DNA of 64,000 nucleotides from an uncultured Clostridia bacterium (lineage in GTDB: Bacteria > Bacillota > Clostridia > Lachnospirales > Anaerotignaceae). The stretch covers positions 6,051 through 70,050 of the forward strand of contig CAJTZO010000009.1 in assembly GCA_910583755.1 (NCBI GenBank), read 5' to 3'. Below, one piece after another: positions 25,531 through 34,266 of this stretch (the first letter of the stretch is position 1; each line of letters starts with the position of its first letter). A program made the position numbers and the translations under genes. The notes under the pieces were generated by a model that was given only the letters and a program-made list of their open reading frames with translations, was not told the origin of the DNA and did not search any database.

Positions 25531-26141
25531 ATATTTTCTCTCCTTTTTTGTATCATGCCTGCAAATAAAGCATTTGCTGTTATTGAATTTTTTAATATAT
25601 TTTTCCAGTCTCCTTCATAGGTTATTTGTTGTGTTGTCAACATTGCTGTAATTCCATGCACCAAAACCAGCATAGCAAGGAGAGCATCTATTCTTTTTTC
25701 CTTTGGAAAATCTATTTTTTCCATCAGTTCAAAAGCAGCCCTTTTAAAAATAGTACATGGAGTGTACATATTGTTCACAATTCCATCTTCTGAAAAATCA
25801 AATTGCAGACCAGAATGCTCATATAAAAAAGAAAAATAGGTTTTATGTTCCATAAAAAAAGTAATATATGCATTTCCTAAAAAAAGCATGATATCTAAAT
25901 CATTTTTATGTTTCTCCACTGTTTTTTGTAATACCTGTACAAACTGTTTTGTAACATGTTGTTGCATTGCTTCCATCAATGCTTCTTTGTTTTGAAAATG
26001 GCTGTAGGGTGCAGCATGGCTAACACCACATTTTGCTGCTACTTTACGTAAAGAAAATTGTTCTTTCCCTTGTTCATAAAGTAACGCAATTCCTGCTTCA
26101 ATCAAAGCATTTTTTAAGTCTCCATGATGATATGATTTCAA
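25527..26141 (-). CDS. TetR family transcriptional regulator
   Basis: About 204 residues. The N-terminal helix-turn-helix is typical (LIEAGIALLYEQGKEQFSLR, VAAKCGVSHAAPYSHFQNKE); the rest is a helical ligand-binding domain. The start is taken as TTG 26141 ((M)KSYHHGDLKNAL) after GAGGTGA, as the family begins here; an upstream in-frame extension overlaps the operator. It probably represses its own operon with the EFR1 and DUF2461 genes. The inducer is unknown. Confidence 0.88.
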   Translation of the reverse strand: MKSYHHGDLKNALIEAGIALLYEQGKEQFSLRKVAAKCGVSHAAPYSHFQNKEALMEAMQQHVTKQFVQVLQKTVEKHKNDLDIMLFLGNAYITFFMEHKTYFSFLYEHSGLQFDFSEDGIVNNMYTPCTIFKRAAFELMEKIDFPKEKRIDALLAMLVLVHGITAMLTTQQITYEGDWKNILKNSITANALFAGMIQKRRENI

Positions 26142-26155
26142 ATTGTCACCTCTCA

Positions 26156-26201
26156 ATCTTGACACTATCAAGATAATAACACACTATCTTTACGCTGTCA
26201 A
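26156..26201 (-). promoter_or_regulatory. Promoter and operator of the TetR operon
   Basis: In the minus sense: -35 TTGACA (26201-26196), 17-base spacer, -10 TATTAT (26178-26173). A 19-base palindrome, ATCTTGA-TAGTG-TCAAGAT (26174-26156), overlaps the -10 and start site, and the -35 lies in a further ATCTTGACA half-site. This arrangement fits autorepression by TetR. Confidence 0.75.
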
Positions 26202-26253
26202 GATTTATCTAAAAAAACACTTACCTTTTCAGATAAGTGTTTTTATGATTTAT

Positions 26254-26610
26254 TTAGTTTAATTTTGCTTTTGCAGCATCAACTAATTTTGTAAAAGCTG
26301 CAGCATCTGTCACAGCCAAATCAGCCAACATTTTTCTATTAATGTTAATGTCTGCTAATTTCAAGCCATGCATTAATTTGCTGTAAGAAATATCATTTAA
26401 TCTTGCAGCAGCATTAATTCTTGTAATCCAAAGGCTTCTGTATTCTCTTTTGGTCTGTTTTCTGCCAGCAAAAGAATAAGCCATTGCTTTCATTACAGAT
26501 TGTTTTGCCACTCTGTATTGTTTACTTCTAGCACCTCTGTAACCTTTTGCTAATTTTAAAACTTTTTTATGTCTTTTTCTTGCGTTTAACGCACCTTTTA
26601 CTCTTGCCAT
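26254..26610 (-). CDS. rplT: 50S ribosomal protein L20
   Basis: 118-residue assembly protein: MARVKGALNARKRHKKVLKL, and LWITRINAAARLNDISYSKL in the core. L20 also represses its own operon by binding the leader at 27404-27527. It is the last gene of infC-rpmI-rplT. Confidence 0.97.
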   Translation of the reverse strand: MARVKGALNARKRHKKVLKLAKGYRGARSKQYRVAKQSVMKAMAYSFAGRKQTKREYRSLWITRINAAARLNDISYSKLMHGLKLADININRKMLADLAVTDAAAFTKLVDAAKAKLN

Positions 26611-26636
26611 GTGAAAGTCCTCCTAACAATAATCAA

Positions 26637-26837
26637 TTATGCGTATGGTAACAGTTTTTTCTTTATGCTGTTTAAAACTGTTTTGTCAACCAATGTAGCG
26701 TGTCTTAAATTTCTTTTTCTTTTTCTGGACTTTTTCCCAAGAATATGTTGTGTGTTAGATTTATTTCTTTTTAATTGACCAGACGCAGTAACTCTGAAAC
26801 GTTTTGCTGCTGCTTTTTTTGTTTTTAATTTAGGCAT
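26637..26837 (-). CDS. rpmI: 50S ribosomal protein L35
   Basis: 66 residues starting MPKLKTKKAAAKRFRVTASG at 26837; an earlier in-frame start overlaps infC and has no ribosome-binding site. HILGKKSRKRKRNLR is diagnostic. It lies 20 bases after infC and 26 bases before rplT. Confidence 0.96.
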   Translation of the reverse strand: MPKLKTKKAAAKRFRVTASGQLKRNKSNTQHILGKKSRKRKRNLRHATLVDKTVLNSIKKKLLPYA

Positions 26838-26856
26838 AGTATAATTCCTCCATTTA

Positions 26857-27363
26857 TCAATTTTTTGGTGCAAGGAACATGACTAGACTTTTCGCTTCCA
26901 TTTTAGGAGCCTTGTCAATGATACCGTATTCCTCTACATCTTTCGCAAAATTTTCCAAAATCACCAAAGAAGATTTTGAATGACCAATTTCACGCCCTCT
27001 AAAACGAATACTAATTTTAACCTTGTCACCATTTTTCAAAAATTCAATCGCTTTTTTCACTTTTACCTGCACATCATGGGTATCTATGCTAGGAGAAAGA
27101 CGCAATTCTTTAATGTCAACGGTTTTCTGTTTTTTTCTGGCTTCTTTTTCTTTTTTTGTTTGGTCGAATTTGTATTTACCATAGTCCATAATACGACAGA
27201 CTGGTGGCTTTGCTGTTGGAGCAATTTTTACTAAATCCAACTTTCTTTCATCAGCTAATTTTTGTGCTTCTCTCGAAGACATAATTCCTAGCTGTTCACC
27301 ATTTTCATCAATCAACCTTACTTCCCTATCCCTTACTTGCTCATTAATCATTAACTCAGTAAT
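26857..27363 (-). CDS. infC: Translation initiation factor IF-3 with AUU start
   Basis: IF-3 of 168 residues; N-terminal domain RDREVRLIDENGEQLGIM, linker, and C-terminal domain RFRGREIGH. The start is assigned to ATT at 27363 ((M)TELMINEQVRD) because GGGAGGTG (27377-27370) lies exactly 6 bases upstream. The in-frame ATG at 27351 would be 18 bases away. An AUU start is known for infC in E. coli and B. subtilis, where IF-3 discriminates against it and so limits its own synthesis. Confidence 0.92.
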   Translation of the reverse strand: MTELMINEQVRDREVRLIDENGEQLGIMSSREAQKLADERKLDLVKIAPTAKPPVCRIMDYGKYKFDQTKKEKEARKKQKTVDIKELRLSPSIDTHDVQVKVKKAIEFLKNGDKVKISIRFRGREIGHSKSSLVILENFAKDVEEYGIIDKAPKMEAKSLVMFLAPKN

Positions 27364-27403
27364 ATAAAGCACCTCCCATAAACATACAAGTAGAATTTTA
27401 TTC

Positions 27404-27527
27404 ATAAAAAAAGCAGATAGAAGTACTATCCACAAAAATTGAAAAAAACGCTATTTTACAATATAGCATTATTTTGTATAAACCTTATGCACCCTTGTGA
27501 TAAGGTGAGAAGTGGATACTTCTGCTT
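27404..27527 (-). promoter_or_regulatory. L20 autoregulatory leader of infC-rpmI-rplT
   Basis: In the minus sense AAGCAGAAGTATCCAC (27527-27512) pairs with GTGGATAGTACTTCTATCTG...CTT (27433-27411), followed by a T7 run (27410-27404). That makes a long-range terminator stem. The sequence ACTTCTCACCTTATC between resembles the Firmicutes L20 leader class. L20 binding should favour termination. Confidence 0.8.
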
Positions 27528-27612
27528 TGTTACTAAGATACTATACCACCAATTAAAAAAAATGTCAATGATTTTTTTAATAGAAAATGGAAACCAGTTA
27601 TTTGAGAGTAAG

Positions 27613-27645
27613 AAGGGGAAACTTCTGTTTTAAAAGTTTCCCCTT
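27613..27645. terminator. Terminator after thrS
   Basis: A 12-bp stem (AAGGGGAAACTT with AAGTTTCCCCTT) and 9-base loop, 12 bases beyond the thrS stop codon. The T tract is interrupted in the minus sense (TTCTTACTCT) and better in the plus sense. Confidence 0.7.
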
Positions 27646-27656
27646 CCTTTTCTTTT

Positions 27657-29585
27657 TTATTCTGTTACTTTTGTATTAACATTACTTATTCTTGTTTTTA
27701 TTTCTTCTTGTACTCTTGTAATCACATCTTTCAAATCAACTTGTCCTTCTTCTCCATTTACTCTGGAACGTAAAGAAACTTTATTGACTGCCTCATCCTT
27801 TTCACCAACTACAATAATATAAGGGATTCGTTCATTTCTTGCTTCTCTAATTTTGTAACCAATTTTTTCTGCTCTGTAATCTGTTTCTACTCGGATACCT
27901 GCTTTATCTAATTCCTCAGACACTTTAGCAGCATAATCTGCAAATTTTTCAGAAATTGGTAAAACTTTTACTTGTACAGGAGATAGCCATGTTGGGAATT
28001 GTCCTGCATAATGTTCAATTAAAATACCAATAAAACGCTCAATACTTCCAAAACATACCCTATGAATCATAATAGGACGTTTTTTATTACCATCTGCTGC
28101 TGTATATTCCAATTCAAAACGTTCTGGCATTTGCATATCTAACTGAATGGTACCACATTGCCATGTTCTTCCAATAGAATCCTCTAAATGGAAGTCAATT
28201 TTTGGACCATAAAAAGCGCCATCCCCCTCATTTACAGTATATGGTATTTTGTTTTCTTCCAAAGCATCTCTTAATCCATTTGTAGCCAATTCCCATGCCT
28301 CATCAGAACCCATGCTATTCTCTGGACGAGTAGAAAGTTCAATATGATATTTAAAGCCAAATAATTTATATACACCATCAATCAAACTGATAACACCACT
28401 AATTTCGTCCTTAATTTGTTCCTCTGTCATAAAAATATGGGCATCATCCTGATTAAAGCAACGAACTCTCATTAAACCATGTAATGCTCCTGATTTTTCA
28501 TGTCTGTGTACTAAACCAATTTCGCCAACTCTCATTGGTAAATCTCTGTAAGAATGCATATCTTGTTTATAGACCAACATACCACCCGGACAGTTCATAG
28601 GTTTGACACAAAAATCATGTTCATCAATCACAGTTGTATACATATTGTCTTTATAATGGTCCCAGTGTCCACTTGTTTCCCAAAGTTCTTTACTTAATAT
28701 AATTGGTGTACTTACTTCTACATAACCTGCTTCTTTATGAATTTCTCTCCAATATTCCAGTAAAGTATTTTTTAATATCATACCTTTTGGTAAAAAGAAT
28801 GGGAATCCTGGACCTTCCTCTAACAAAGCAAACAATTTTAATTCTTTTCCTAATTTTCTATGGTCACGTTTTTTTGCTTCTTCCATCATAGTTAAATAAG
28901 CTTCCAAATCAGATGCTTTTGTATAAGCTGTACCATAGATACGAGAAAGCATTTTATTTTTTTCATTGCCTCTCCAGTAGGCACCAGCAACAGAAGTTAA
29001 TTTAATTGCTTTTACATTTTTTGTGCTGAACAAGTGAGGACCTGCACAAAGGTCTGTAAAATCGCCTTGTTTATAAAAAGAAATGGTTGCATCTTCTGGC
29101 AAGTCACGAATCAATTCTACCTTATAAGGCTCTCCTTTTTCTTCCATTAACTTGATAGCTTCTACCCTTGGTAATTCAAAACGTTCCAGTGTTAAATCTT
29201 CTTTTGCAATTTTTTTCATTTCTTTTTCGATTTCTTCCAATTCTTCTGGAGAAAATGGTTTTTCTCTATCAAAATCATAATAAAAACCGTCTGAAATAGA
29301 AGGACCGATTGCTAATTTTGTATCTGGATACAGTCTTTTGACTGCTTGTGCCATCATATGAGATGCAGTATGGCGGAAAGCCTCTTTTCCCACTTCATCA
29401 TCAAAAGTACAAATACTTACTTCGGCATCTTTGTCTACCACAAAACGCAAATCTTTTGTTTCTCCGTCAACAATACCCGCACAAGCATTTCTTGCTAACC
29501 CTTCACTAATGCTTTTTGCAATATCATAAACAGATATTGCACTATCAAATTCTTTTACCACACCATCTTTTAATGTAATTTTCAT
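27657..29585 (-). CDS. thrS: Threonyl-tRNA synthetase
   Basis: 642-residue class II synthetase: N-terminal TGS domain (1-60), editing domain with HTASHMMAQAVKRLYP (HxxxH, near 77) and the later C/H zinc-binding site, catalytic core with MNCPGGMLVYK and the GSxERFIGILIEH motif, and C-terminal anticodon-binding domain (SPVQVKVLPIS). It is cotranscribed behind a T-box, with a small coiled-coil gene between. Confidence 0.97.
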   Translation of the reverse strand: MKITLKDGVVKEFDSAISVYDIAKSISEGLARNACAGIVDGETKDLRFVVDKDAEVSICTFDDEVGKEAFRHTASHMMAQAVKRLYPDTKLAIGPSISDGFYYDFDREKPFSPEELEEIEKEMKKIAKEDLTLERFELPRVEAIKLMEEKGEPYKVELIRDLPEDATISFYKQGDFTDLCAGPHLFSTKNVKAIKLTSVAGAYWRGNEKNKMLSRIYGTAYTKASDLEAYLTMMEEAKKRDHRKLGKELKLFALLEEGPGFPFFLPKGMILKNTLLEYWREIHKEAGYVEVSTPIILSKELWETSGHWDHYKDNMYTTVIDEHDFCVKPMNCPGGMLVYKQDMHSYRDLPMRVGEIGLVHRHEKSGALHGLMRVRCFNQDDAHIFMTEEQIKDEISGVISLIDGVYKLFGFKYHIELSTRPENSMGSDEAWELATNGLRDALEENKIPYTVNEGDGAFYGPKIDFHLEDSIGRTWQCGTIQLDMQMPERFELEYTAADGNKKRPIMIHRVCFGSIERFIGILIEHYAGQFPTWLSPVQVKVLPISEKFADYAAKVSEELDKAGIRVETDYRAEKIGYKIREARNERIPYIIVVGEKDEAVNKVSLRSRVNGEEGQVDLKDVITRVQEEIKTRISNVNTKVTE

Positions 29586-29607
29586 TTTCTTTTCTCTCCT
29601 TATCTAT

Positions 29608-29946
29608 TTATTCCGCTTTTTTTAAATGGTTTATATCCATTTTTAAACGATTCATCTCCATATCATATAATTTGATTGTAGATACAATGATGTCCGTTTT
29701 TAGCTTTACATATTCAGTATCATAGGAAACAACTTCTAATTTTTCCTCTAATTTATCCATTTGTTCCTTCATTTCTTGGATTTCTTCTTTTAGCTCCATT
29801 CGCATTTCTTGGATTTCTTCCCTCAATTCTATTCGTATGTCTTGGAGTTCCTCTTTTAGTTCCGCTCGTATATCTTCCATTGTTTCATTTAACATTTTTC
29901 CAACAGCCTTTATTTCTGCAATCATCTCTCTTGTTTCTTCATTCAT
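29608..29946 (-). CDS. Small coiled-coil protein between the T-box and thrS
   Basis: 112 residues, no signal peptide or membrane segment. Residues 20-75 are an acidic coiled coil built from an 11-residue repeat (ELKEEIQEMRM, ELREEIQEMRM, ELKEELQDIRI). The ATG at 29946 follows AAGGAGGG. It is 22 bases from thrS and downstream of the threonine-type T-box, so it should be induced with thrS on threonine shortage. I recognise no named family; role unknown. Confidence 0.75.
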   Translation of the reverse strand: MNEETREMIAEIKAVGKMLNETMEDIRAELKEELQDIRIELREEIQEMRMELKEEIQEMKEQMDKLEEKLEVVSYDTEYVKLKTDIIVSTIKLYDMEMNRLKMDINHLKKAE

Positions 29947-30019
29947 AAAATCCCTCCTTCAAAATTTCGCAGGAATGGCAAGATAAAGTAATCAGACATT
30001 TATGTACCAAAACAAAAAA

Positions 30020-30240
30020 GCCCTCTATCCCTTATAAAAGGGACGAGAGCATAAAATTCCCGCGGTTCCACCCTATTTGTTTGAAAAAACCACTTTATTA
30101 TGACGATAACGTAGTCAACGGGCTGGATTAAAGCCACTCCGAGGTGGTTTTCACTTCACAATCTACAAAAATGCTCTCAACCATGACATTTTTCTCTGTA
30201 TGTATCCTGTGGGCTACTGTCCTCATCAACATTTTATTTT
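30020..30240 (-). promoter_or_regulatory. Threonine-type T-box riboswitch
   Basis: In the minus sense: stem I begins TGATGAGGACAGTAGCCC, the T-box core GGGTGGAACCGCGG is at 30073-30060, and the terminator GCTCTCGTCCC/GGGATAGAGGGC with a T6 run is at 30050-30020. The likely specifier is ACC within AAAACCACCTCGG, a threonine codon. It lies upstream of the coiled-coil gene and thrS. Confidence 0.9.
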
Positions 30241-30243
30241 ACA

Positions 30244-30271
30244 ATTATATCACAACTATTTTTTCTGTCAA
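30244..30271 (-). promoter_or_regulatory. Promoter of the thrS transcription unit
   Basis: Consensus -35 TTGACA (30271-30266) and -10 TATAAT (30249-30244) with a 16-base spacer, immediately upstream of the T-box leader. Confidence 0.85.
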
Positions 30272-30278
30272 TCTATTT

Positions 30279-31016
30279 TTATAAAACCTTTGCTAAAAAA
30301 GTTTGTAAGCGTTCACTTTTGGGAGATTCAAAAATTTGTTTTGGGGTTCCTTCTTCAATTTGTTTTCCATCTGCCATAAACATAACTCGGGTTGCTACTT
30401 CTTTTGCAAAACCCATCTCATGTGTCACAACAACCATTGTCATATTTTCTTTTGCTAATCCTTTCATAACTTCTAATACTTCCCCAACCATTTCTGGGTC
30501 TAGGGCAGAAGTTGGTTCATCAAACAACATAACCTCTGGTTGCATACACAACGCACGTACAATAGCAATTCTTTGTTTTTGTCCACCAGACAACTGAGAA
30601 GGATACGCATTTGCCCTGTCTGCTAATCCAACCCTTTCTAACAAATCCATTGCAAGTTTTGTTGCTTCTTGTTCACTTTTCCCCTGCAATTTCATAGGGG
30701 CAATAATCATATTTTTTAAAATAGTCATATGAGGAAATAAATTAAAATGTTGAAATACCATACCCATTTTTTGCCTATGAAGATTAATATTTGTTTTTTT
30801 GTCGGTAATGTCGACTCCTTCAAAATAAATGTTCCCATTTGTAGGTACTTCTAAAAGATTCAGACAACGGAGAAAGGTAGATTTTCCAGAGCCAGAGGGA
30901 CCTATCACTACCACAACTTCTCCTTTTTTGATTTCTGTGTTAATATCAGAAAGTGCTTTCATCTCACCAAATTCTTTATCTAAATGTTGCACATAAATTA
31001 AACTTTCAGTGGTCAC
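30279..31016 (-). CDS. Polar amino-acid ABC transporter ATPase
   Basis: 245-residue GlnQ-type ATPase: Walker A GPSGSGKST near 39, Q-loop FQHFNLF, signature LSGGQKQR, Walker B VMLFDEPTSALDPE and the switch His in VVTHEMGF. It overlaps the permease gene by 11 bases. With the permease and binding protein it forms a complete importer; the substrate (Gln, Glu, Cys or other) cannot be told from sequence. Confidence 0.95.
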   Translation of the reverse strand: MTTESLIYVQHLDKEFGEMKALSDINTEIKKGEVVVVIGPSGSGKSTFLRCLNLLEVPTNGNIYFEGVDITDKKTNINLHRQKMGMVFQHFNLFPHMTILKNMIIAPMKLQGKSEQEATKLAMDLLERVGLADRANAYPSQLSGGQKQRIAIVRALCMQPEVMLFDEPTSALDPEMVGEVLEVMKGLAKENMTMVVVTHEMGFAKEVATRVMFMADGKQIEEGTPKQIFESPKSERLQTFLAKVL

Positions 31017-31698
31017 TGTTTCTCAGTCTCCTTTCTAGTCGATTAACACCCGCTGACATAATCATAACAATTACCAAATAAATAGCAGCGACAGTCAGCA
31101 AAGAAAAATAAGGGTCATACGTACGGCTTCGGATAATATCGCCACCTTTTGTCAAATCCTGTATTGCAATATATCCAGAAATTGCAGTTTCTTTTAATAA
31201 TACAATCATTTCATTGCCTAATGCTGGCAATACATTTTTAAAAGCTTGTGGCAATATTACATAAATCATTGTATGTATGTAAGTAAAGCCCAAACTTCTG
31301 CCTGCTTCCATTTGCCCCTTATCAATAGACATAATACCTGAACGTACAATTTCCGCCACATAAGCACCTGAATTAATGCCAAAAGCCAAAATTGCAACAA
31401 CTGTTTTATTATTTACACTTGCAAATACAATAAAATATAATATCAAAAGTTGTACCATTGTTGGGGTACCACGAATAATTGTTAAATAAATATTGCATAT
31501 TAGATTTGGTAATTTTAATTTTCCAGTCATATCATGCGTTGCTTTTATCATAGCAATCAAAAAACCTACTGCAATTCCTAATAATACTGCAAAAAATGTA
31601 ATTTTTAAAGTTGTAAAAAAACCATTGATAATAAATAAATATCTATCATCTGTAATAAAATTCCTCACGAAACCATCATGAAGCATTTCTAACATCAT
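31006..31698 (-). CDS. Polar amino-acid ABC transporter permease
   Basis: About 230 residues of the His/Glu/Gln permease family with several membrane segments. The coupling loop EAGRSLGFTYIHTMIYVILP (EAA motif) is clear. Start taken as ATG 31698, 5 bases after AGGAGG; the adjacent ATG 31695 is equally possible. It is separated from the binding-protein gene by a hairpin. Confidence 0.93.
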   Translation of the reverse strand: MMLEMLHDGFVRNFITDDRYLFIINGFFTTLKITFFAVLLGIAVGFLIAMIKATHDMTGKLKLPNLICNIYLTIIRGTPTMVQLLILYFIVFASVNNKTVVAILAFGINSGAYVAEIVRSGIMSIDKGQMEAGRSLGFTYIHTMIYVILPQAFKNVLPALGNEMIVLLKETAISGYIAIQDLTKGGDIIRSRTYDPYFSLLTVAAIYLVIVMIMSAGVNRLERRLRNSDH

Positions 31699-31730
31699 AT
31701 TCCCCTCCTTATACACACAGTATTTTATAA

Positions 31731-31761
31731 AATTACCCACCAAAAAATAGGTGGGTAATTT
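31731..31761 (-). terminator. Intercistronic hairpin after the binding-protein gene
   Basis: A 12-bp stem (AAATTACCCACC with GGTGGGTAATTT) followed by TTATA in the minus sense, between the binding-protein and permease genes. Partial termination here would give more binding protein than membrane components, as is usual for such operons. Confidence 0.8.
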
Positions 31762-31784
31762 CTTTATTTATCGAATCAAAAAGA

Positions 31785-32570
31785 TTATTCAGCAGTAATA
31801 TATTTATCAACGATTTCTTGTAATTTTCCGTTTTCTTTCAATTCTGTTAATGCTGCATTGATTTGTTCTACTAATTCTGTATTTCCTTTTTTCACTGCAA
31901 TAGCATATTCTTCTTCTGTAAAAGGTGTATCCAATACTTTTACATCTGCATTATCTGCTGCTAATGCTTTTGCAACTTGGTCATCAATGATAACCGCATC
32001 AATCTTGCCTTGTGCAAGTGCTTGTACTGCTTCAAAGCCTTTGTTATATCTTTCTACATTATCTGTTACATCAGAAGCATAAATATCACCTGTAGTACCA
32101 AGCTGTACACCAATTGTTTTTCCTTCTACATCATCAGGACCTGCAATTTCTGTGTTATCTGCTTTGATAATAATAACTTGAGAGGCTTTAACATAAGTAT
32201 CTGTAAAATCAACAGAAGCTTTTCTATCTTCTGTTACTGTCATACCAGCCGCACCAATATCTGCTTTTCCTGCAGAAAGTGCTGGAATGATAGAATCAAA
32301 AGCCATGTCTTCTACTTCCAGTGTTTTTCCCATTGTTTCAGCAATGGCTCCTGCAATTTCTACGTCAATTCCAACAACTTCCCCAGCGTCATAAAATTCA
32401 TATGGTGGAAATTCTGCATTTGTTGCCATCGTTAAAGTTCCCCCAGATGCTTCTTGTTGTTCATCTGTTGCAGGTTCTGAAGTAGGTTCTTGAGAGCTAC
32501 AACCAACTGCAGCAAATACCATTGTTGCAGACATTGCCAAAGCAAAAATTGTTTTTAAATATTGTTTCAT
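31785..32570 (-). CDS. Polar amino-acid ABC transporter binding lipoprotein
   Basis: 261 residues: MKQYLKTIFALAMSATMVFA with lipobox AVGC, an acidic linker rich in Ser/Glu/Thr, then a family 3 solute-binding domain (TMATNAEFPPYEFYD, ADIGAAGMTVTEDRKASVDF). Exported and lipid-anchored. Start ATG 32570 follows GGAGGAAA; the upstream extension has no such site. First gene of the operon. Confidence 0.95.
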   Translation of the reverse strand: MKQYLKTIFALAMSATMVFAAVGCSSQEPTSEPATDEQQEASGGTLTMATNAEFPPYEFYDAGEVVGIDVEIAGAIAETMGKTLEVEDMAFDSIIPALSAGKADIGAAGMTVTEDRKASVDFTDTYVKASQVIIIKADNTEIAGPDDVEGKTIGVQLGTTGDIYASDVTDNVERYNKGFEAVQALAQGKIDAVIIDDQVAKALAADNADVKVLDTPFTEEEYAIAVKKGNTELVEQINAALTELKENGKLQEIVDKYITAE

Positions 32571-32618
32571 GATAATAATTTCCTCCCTAAAATACAATTT
32601 CTTTTTATCACAACTAGA

Positions 32619-32647
32619 ATTATACTTCTTACATGAATATAATGCAA
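32619..32647 (-). promoter_or_regulatory. Promoter of the amino-acid ABC operon
   Basis: -35 TTGCAT (32647-32642), 17-base spacer, -10 TATAAT (32624-32619), 48 bases before the binding-protein start. Confidence 0.8.
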
Positions 32648-32736
32648 GCTTTTTTTATAAAAATTATTATTTTGTTATATTTTCGGTATTTTTATTCTTT
32701 TTCTTTATACATTTATACATTAAAAAATGTATAAAG

Positions 32737-32869
32737 CAGTCTGTCAATAAAGTCTTTTTTTGTGGATTTCACCCACACCCATCAACTTTTTTTAAAAAAC
32801 TAGCATTTTTCCTGATAAAATCAATCTTTAATGCGAAACAAAAGTCCTTTGTCTTCTTTCAAGAAAGGA
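32737..32869 (+). repeat. Interspersed element, truncated copy D
   Basis: Intact left end CAGTCTGTCAATAAAGTC, GTGGATTTCACCCAC hairpin and ACTAGCATTTTTCC, but with an internal deletion after CAACTTTTTTT. The right side stops at TTCTTTCAAGAAAGG, directly at the end of the CLC gene, so the right end is missing. It sits upstream of the ABC operon promoter, next to a TTATACATT/AATGTATAA hairpin (32712-32734). Confidence 0.85.
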
Positions 32870-32871
32870 AA

Positions 32872-34113
32872 TTAATTTGCATTACGGTTAATAAATTCTG
32901 GTTTTACTTTAGAATACATTATTTTTTGCTCACTATACAGGCTATAATAGCCGGAAAGCATATAGCTAATGGCACAAACAAGGGTATAATAAGCAATACA
33001 TTCTCCACCAAACAATTCCACAGCAAGAATAATTGCGGACAAAGGGCAATTTGTTACCCCACAAAATAATGCAGACATTCCCAGAGCTGCTCCAAAAGAA
33101 GGACTCAAGCCCATAAGTGGGCTAATTGCAGCACCAAATGTTGCCCCCACAAAAAAAGATGGGACAATTTCTCCGCCTTTAAAGCCTGCCCCTAAGGTAA
33201 CAGCAGTAAACAATATTTTCCATAAAAAAGAAAAAGGTTCTGTTTCTCCATAAAAAGCAGCTTGTATCACATCCATACCTGCACCATTATAATCTTTGGT
33301 ACCTACAAGATATGTCAAGGCAATCACAAAACAGCCTCCCACAAATACCCGTTTATATGGATTTGGAAAATACTTTCTATAAAAAGCAGATGTTTTTTTC
33401 ATAGTAACACAAAAAAGAATACTTAATACTGCACCAATCACACCAAAAAATATGACGCTGATACAGGCAGAAAAAGAAATACTCTCTGGTATCCCCAACA
33501 GAGAAAATGCTGTTGGCTCTATTCCACAATATCTTGATAAACCAGCACCAATTAAAGCAGAAATTGTACAAGGAACAATAGCAGAATAATGCATCACTCC
33601 CACTGTAATAACTTCCATAGAAAATACAACAGAGGCAATCGGTGTACCAAACAGCGCCGCAAAAGCAGCACTCATGCCACACATTGTCATAATTCTCTCA
33701 TCTTTTTCATCTAGTTCTATCATTCTGCCTAGTTTTCCAGAAATGCTCCCTCCTAATTGCAAAGCTGCACCTTCTCTACCAGAAGAACCACCAAAAAAAT
33801 GTGTAATAATTGTGCTGACAAAAATTAAGGGTGCCATTCTTAATGCAATCGTTTCATTTGTTCTGACAGAAACTAAAATAAAATTTGTTCCTCTATCTTT
33901 GTCCATTCCTTCTAAATGATAAAAATAAATAATTGCTAATCCACCAAAGGGTAATAACCATAAAATATAAGGGTGAGCAATTCGGTATTCTGTTGCAAGT
34001 TCAATGCCAAAATGAAATAAAATACCAATTAAACCCACTACAACCCCCACAATACTCCCAAAAAATACCCATTCCCCAAAAATGCGAAATTGCTCATAAG
34101 CTTTTTTCCACAT
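32872..34113 (-). CDS. CLC-family anion channel/antiporter, possibly fluoride type
   Basis: 413-residue membrane protein with about ten hydrophobic segments. The CLC gating-glutamate region is clear (GGSSGREGAALQLGGSISG near 110-128), and the later GGEIVPSFFVGA corresponds to the GxFxP region. The usual chloride signature GSGIP is absent; at that place it reads RGTNFILV (around 75), reminiscent of the GNNLI variant of fluoride-exporting CLC-F proteins. No fluoride riboswitch was found upstream. Chloride or fluoride specificity therefore remains open. Confidence 0.85.
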   Translation of the reverse strand: MWKKAYEQFRIFGEWVFFGSIVGVVVGLIGILFHFGIELATEYRIAHPYILWLLPFGGLAIIYFYHLEGMDKDRGTNFILVSVRTNETIALRMAPLIFVSTIITHFFGGSSGREGAALQLGGSISGKLGRMIELDEKDERIMTMCGMSAAFAALFGTPIASVVFSMEVITVGVMHYSAIVPCTISALIGAGLSRYCGIEPTAFSLLGIPESISFSACISVIFFGVIGAVLSILFCVTMKKTSAFYRKYFPNPYKRVFVGGCFVIALTYLVGTKDYNGAGMDVIQAAFYGETEPFSFLWKILFTAVTLGAGFKGGEIVPSFFVGATFGAAISPLMGLSPSFGAALGMSALFCGVTNCPLSAIILAVELFGGECIAYYTLVCAISYMLSGYYSLYSEQKIMYSKVKPEFINRNAN

Positions 34114-34266
34114 AATATCCCCCTTAAATGATAAAACCTAGGCAACTTTATTCCCAAACCCCTACAGAATTTTTCTTTTATATACAAAACAAAATAAAAG
34201 GATTTTTTGATACGATTGCATTATCGTTTATCCACAACAGCTATTTAACTTCATCATACAAAAGTT

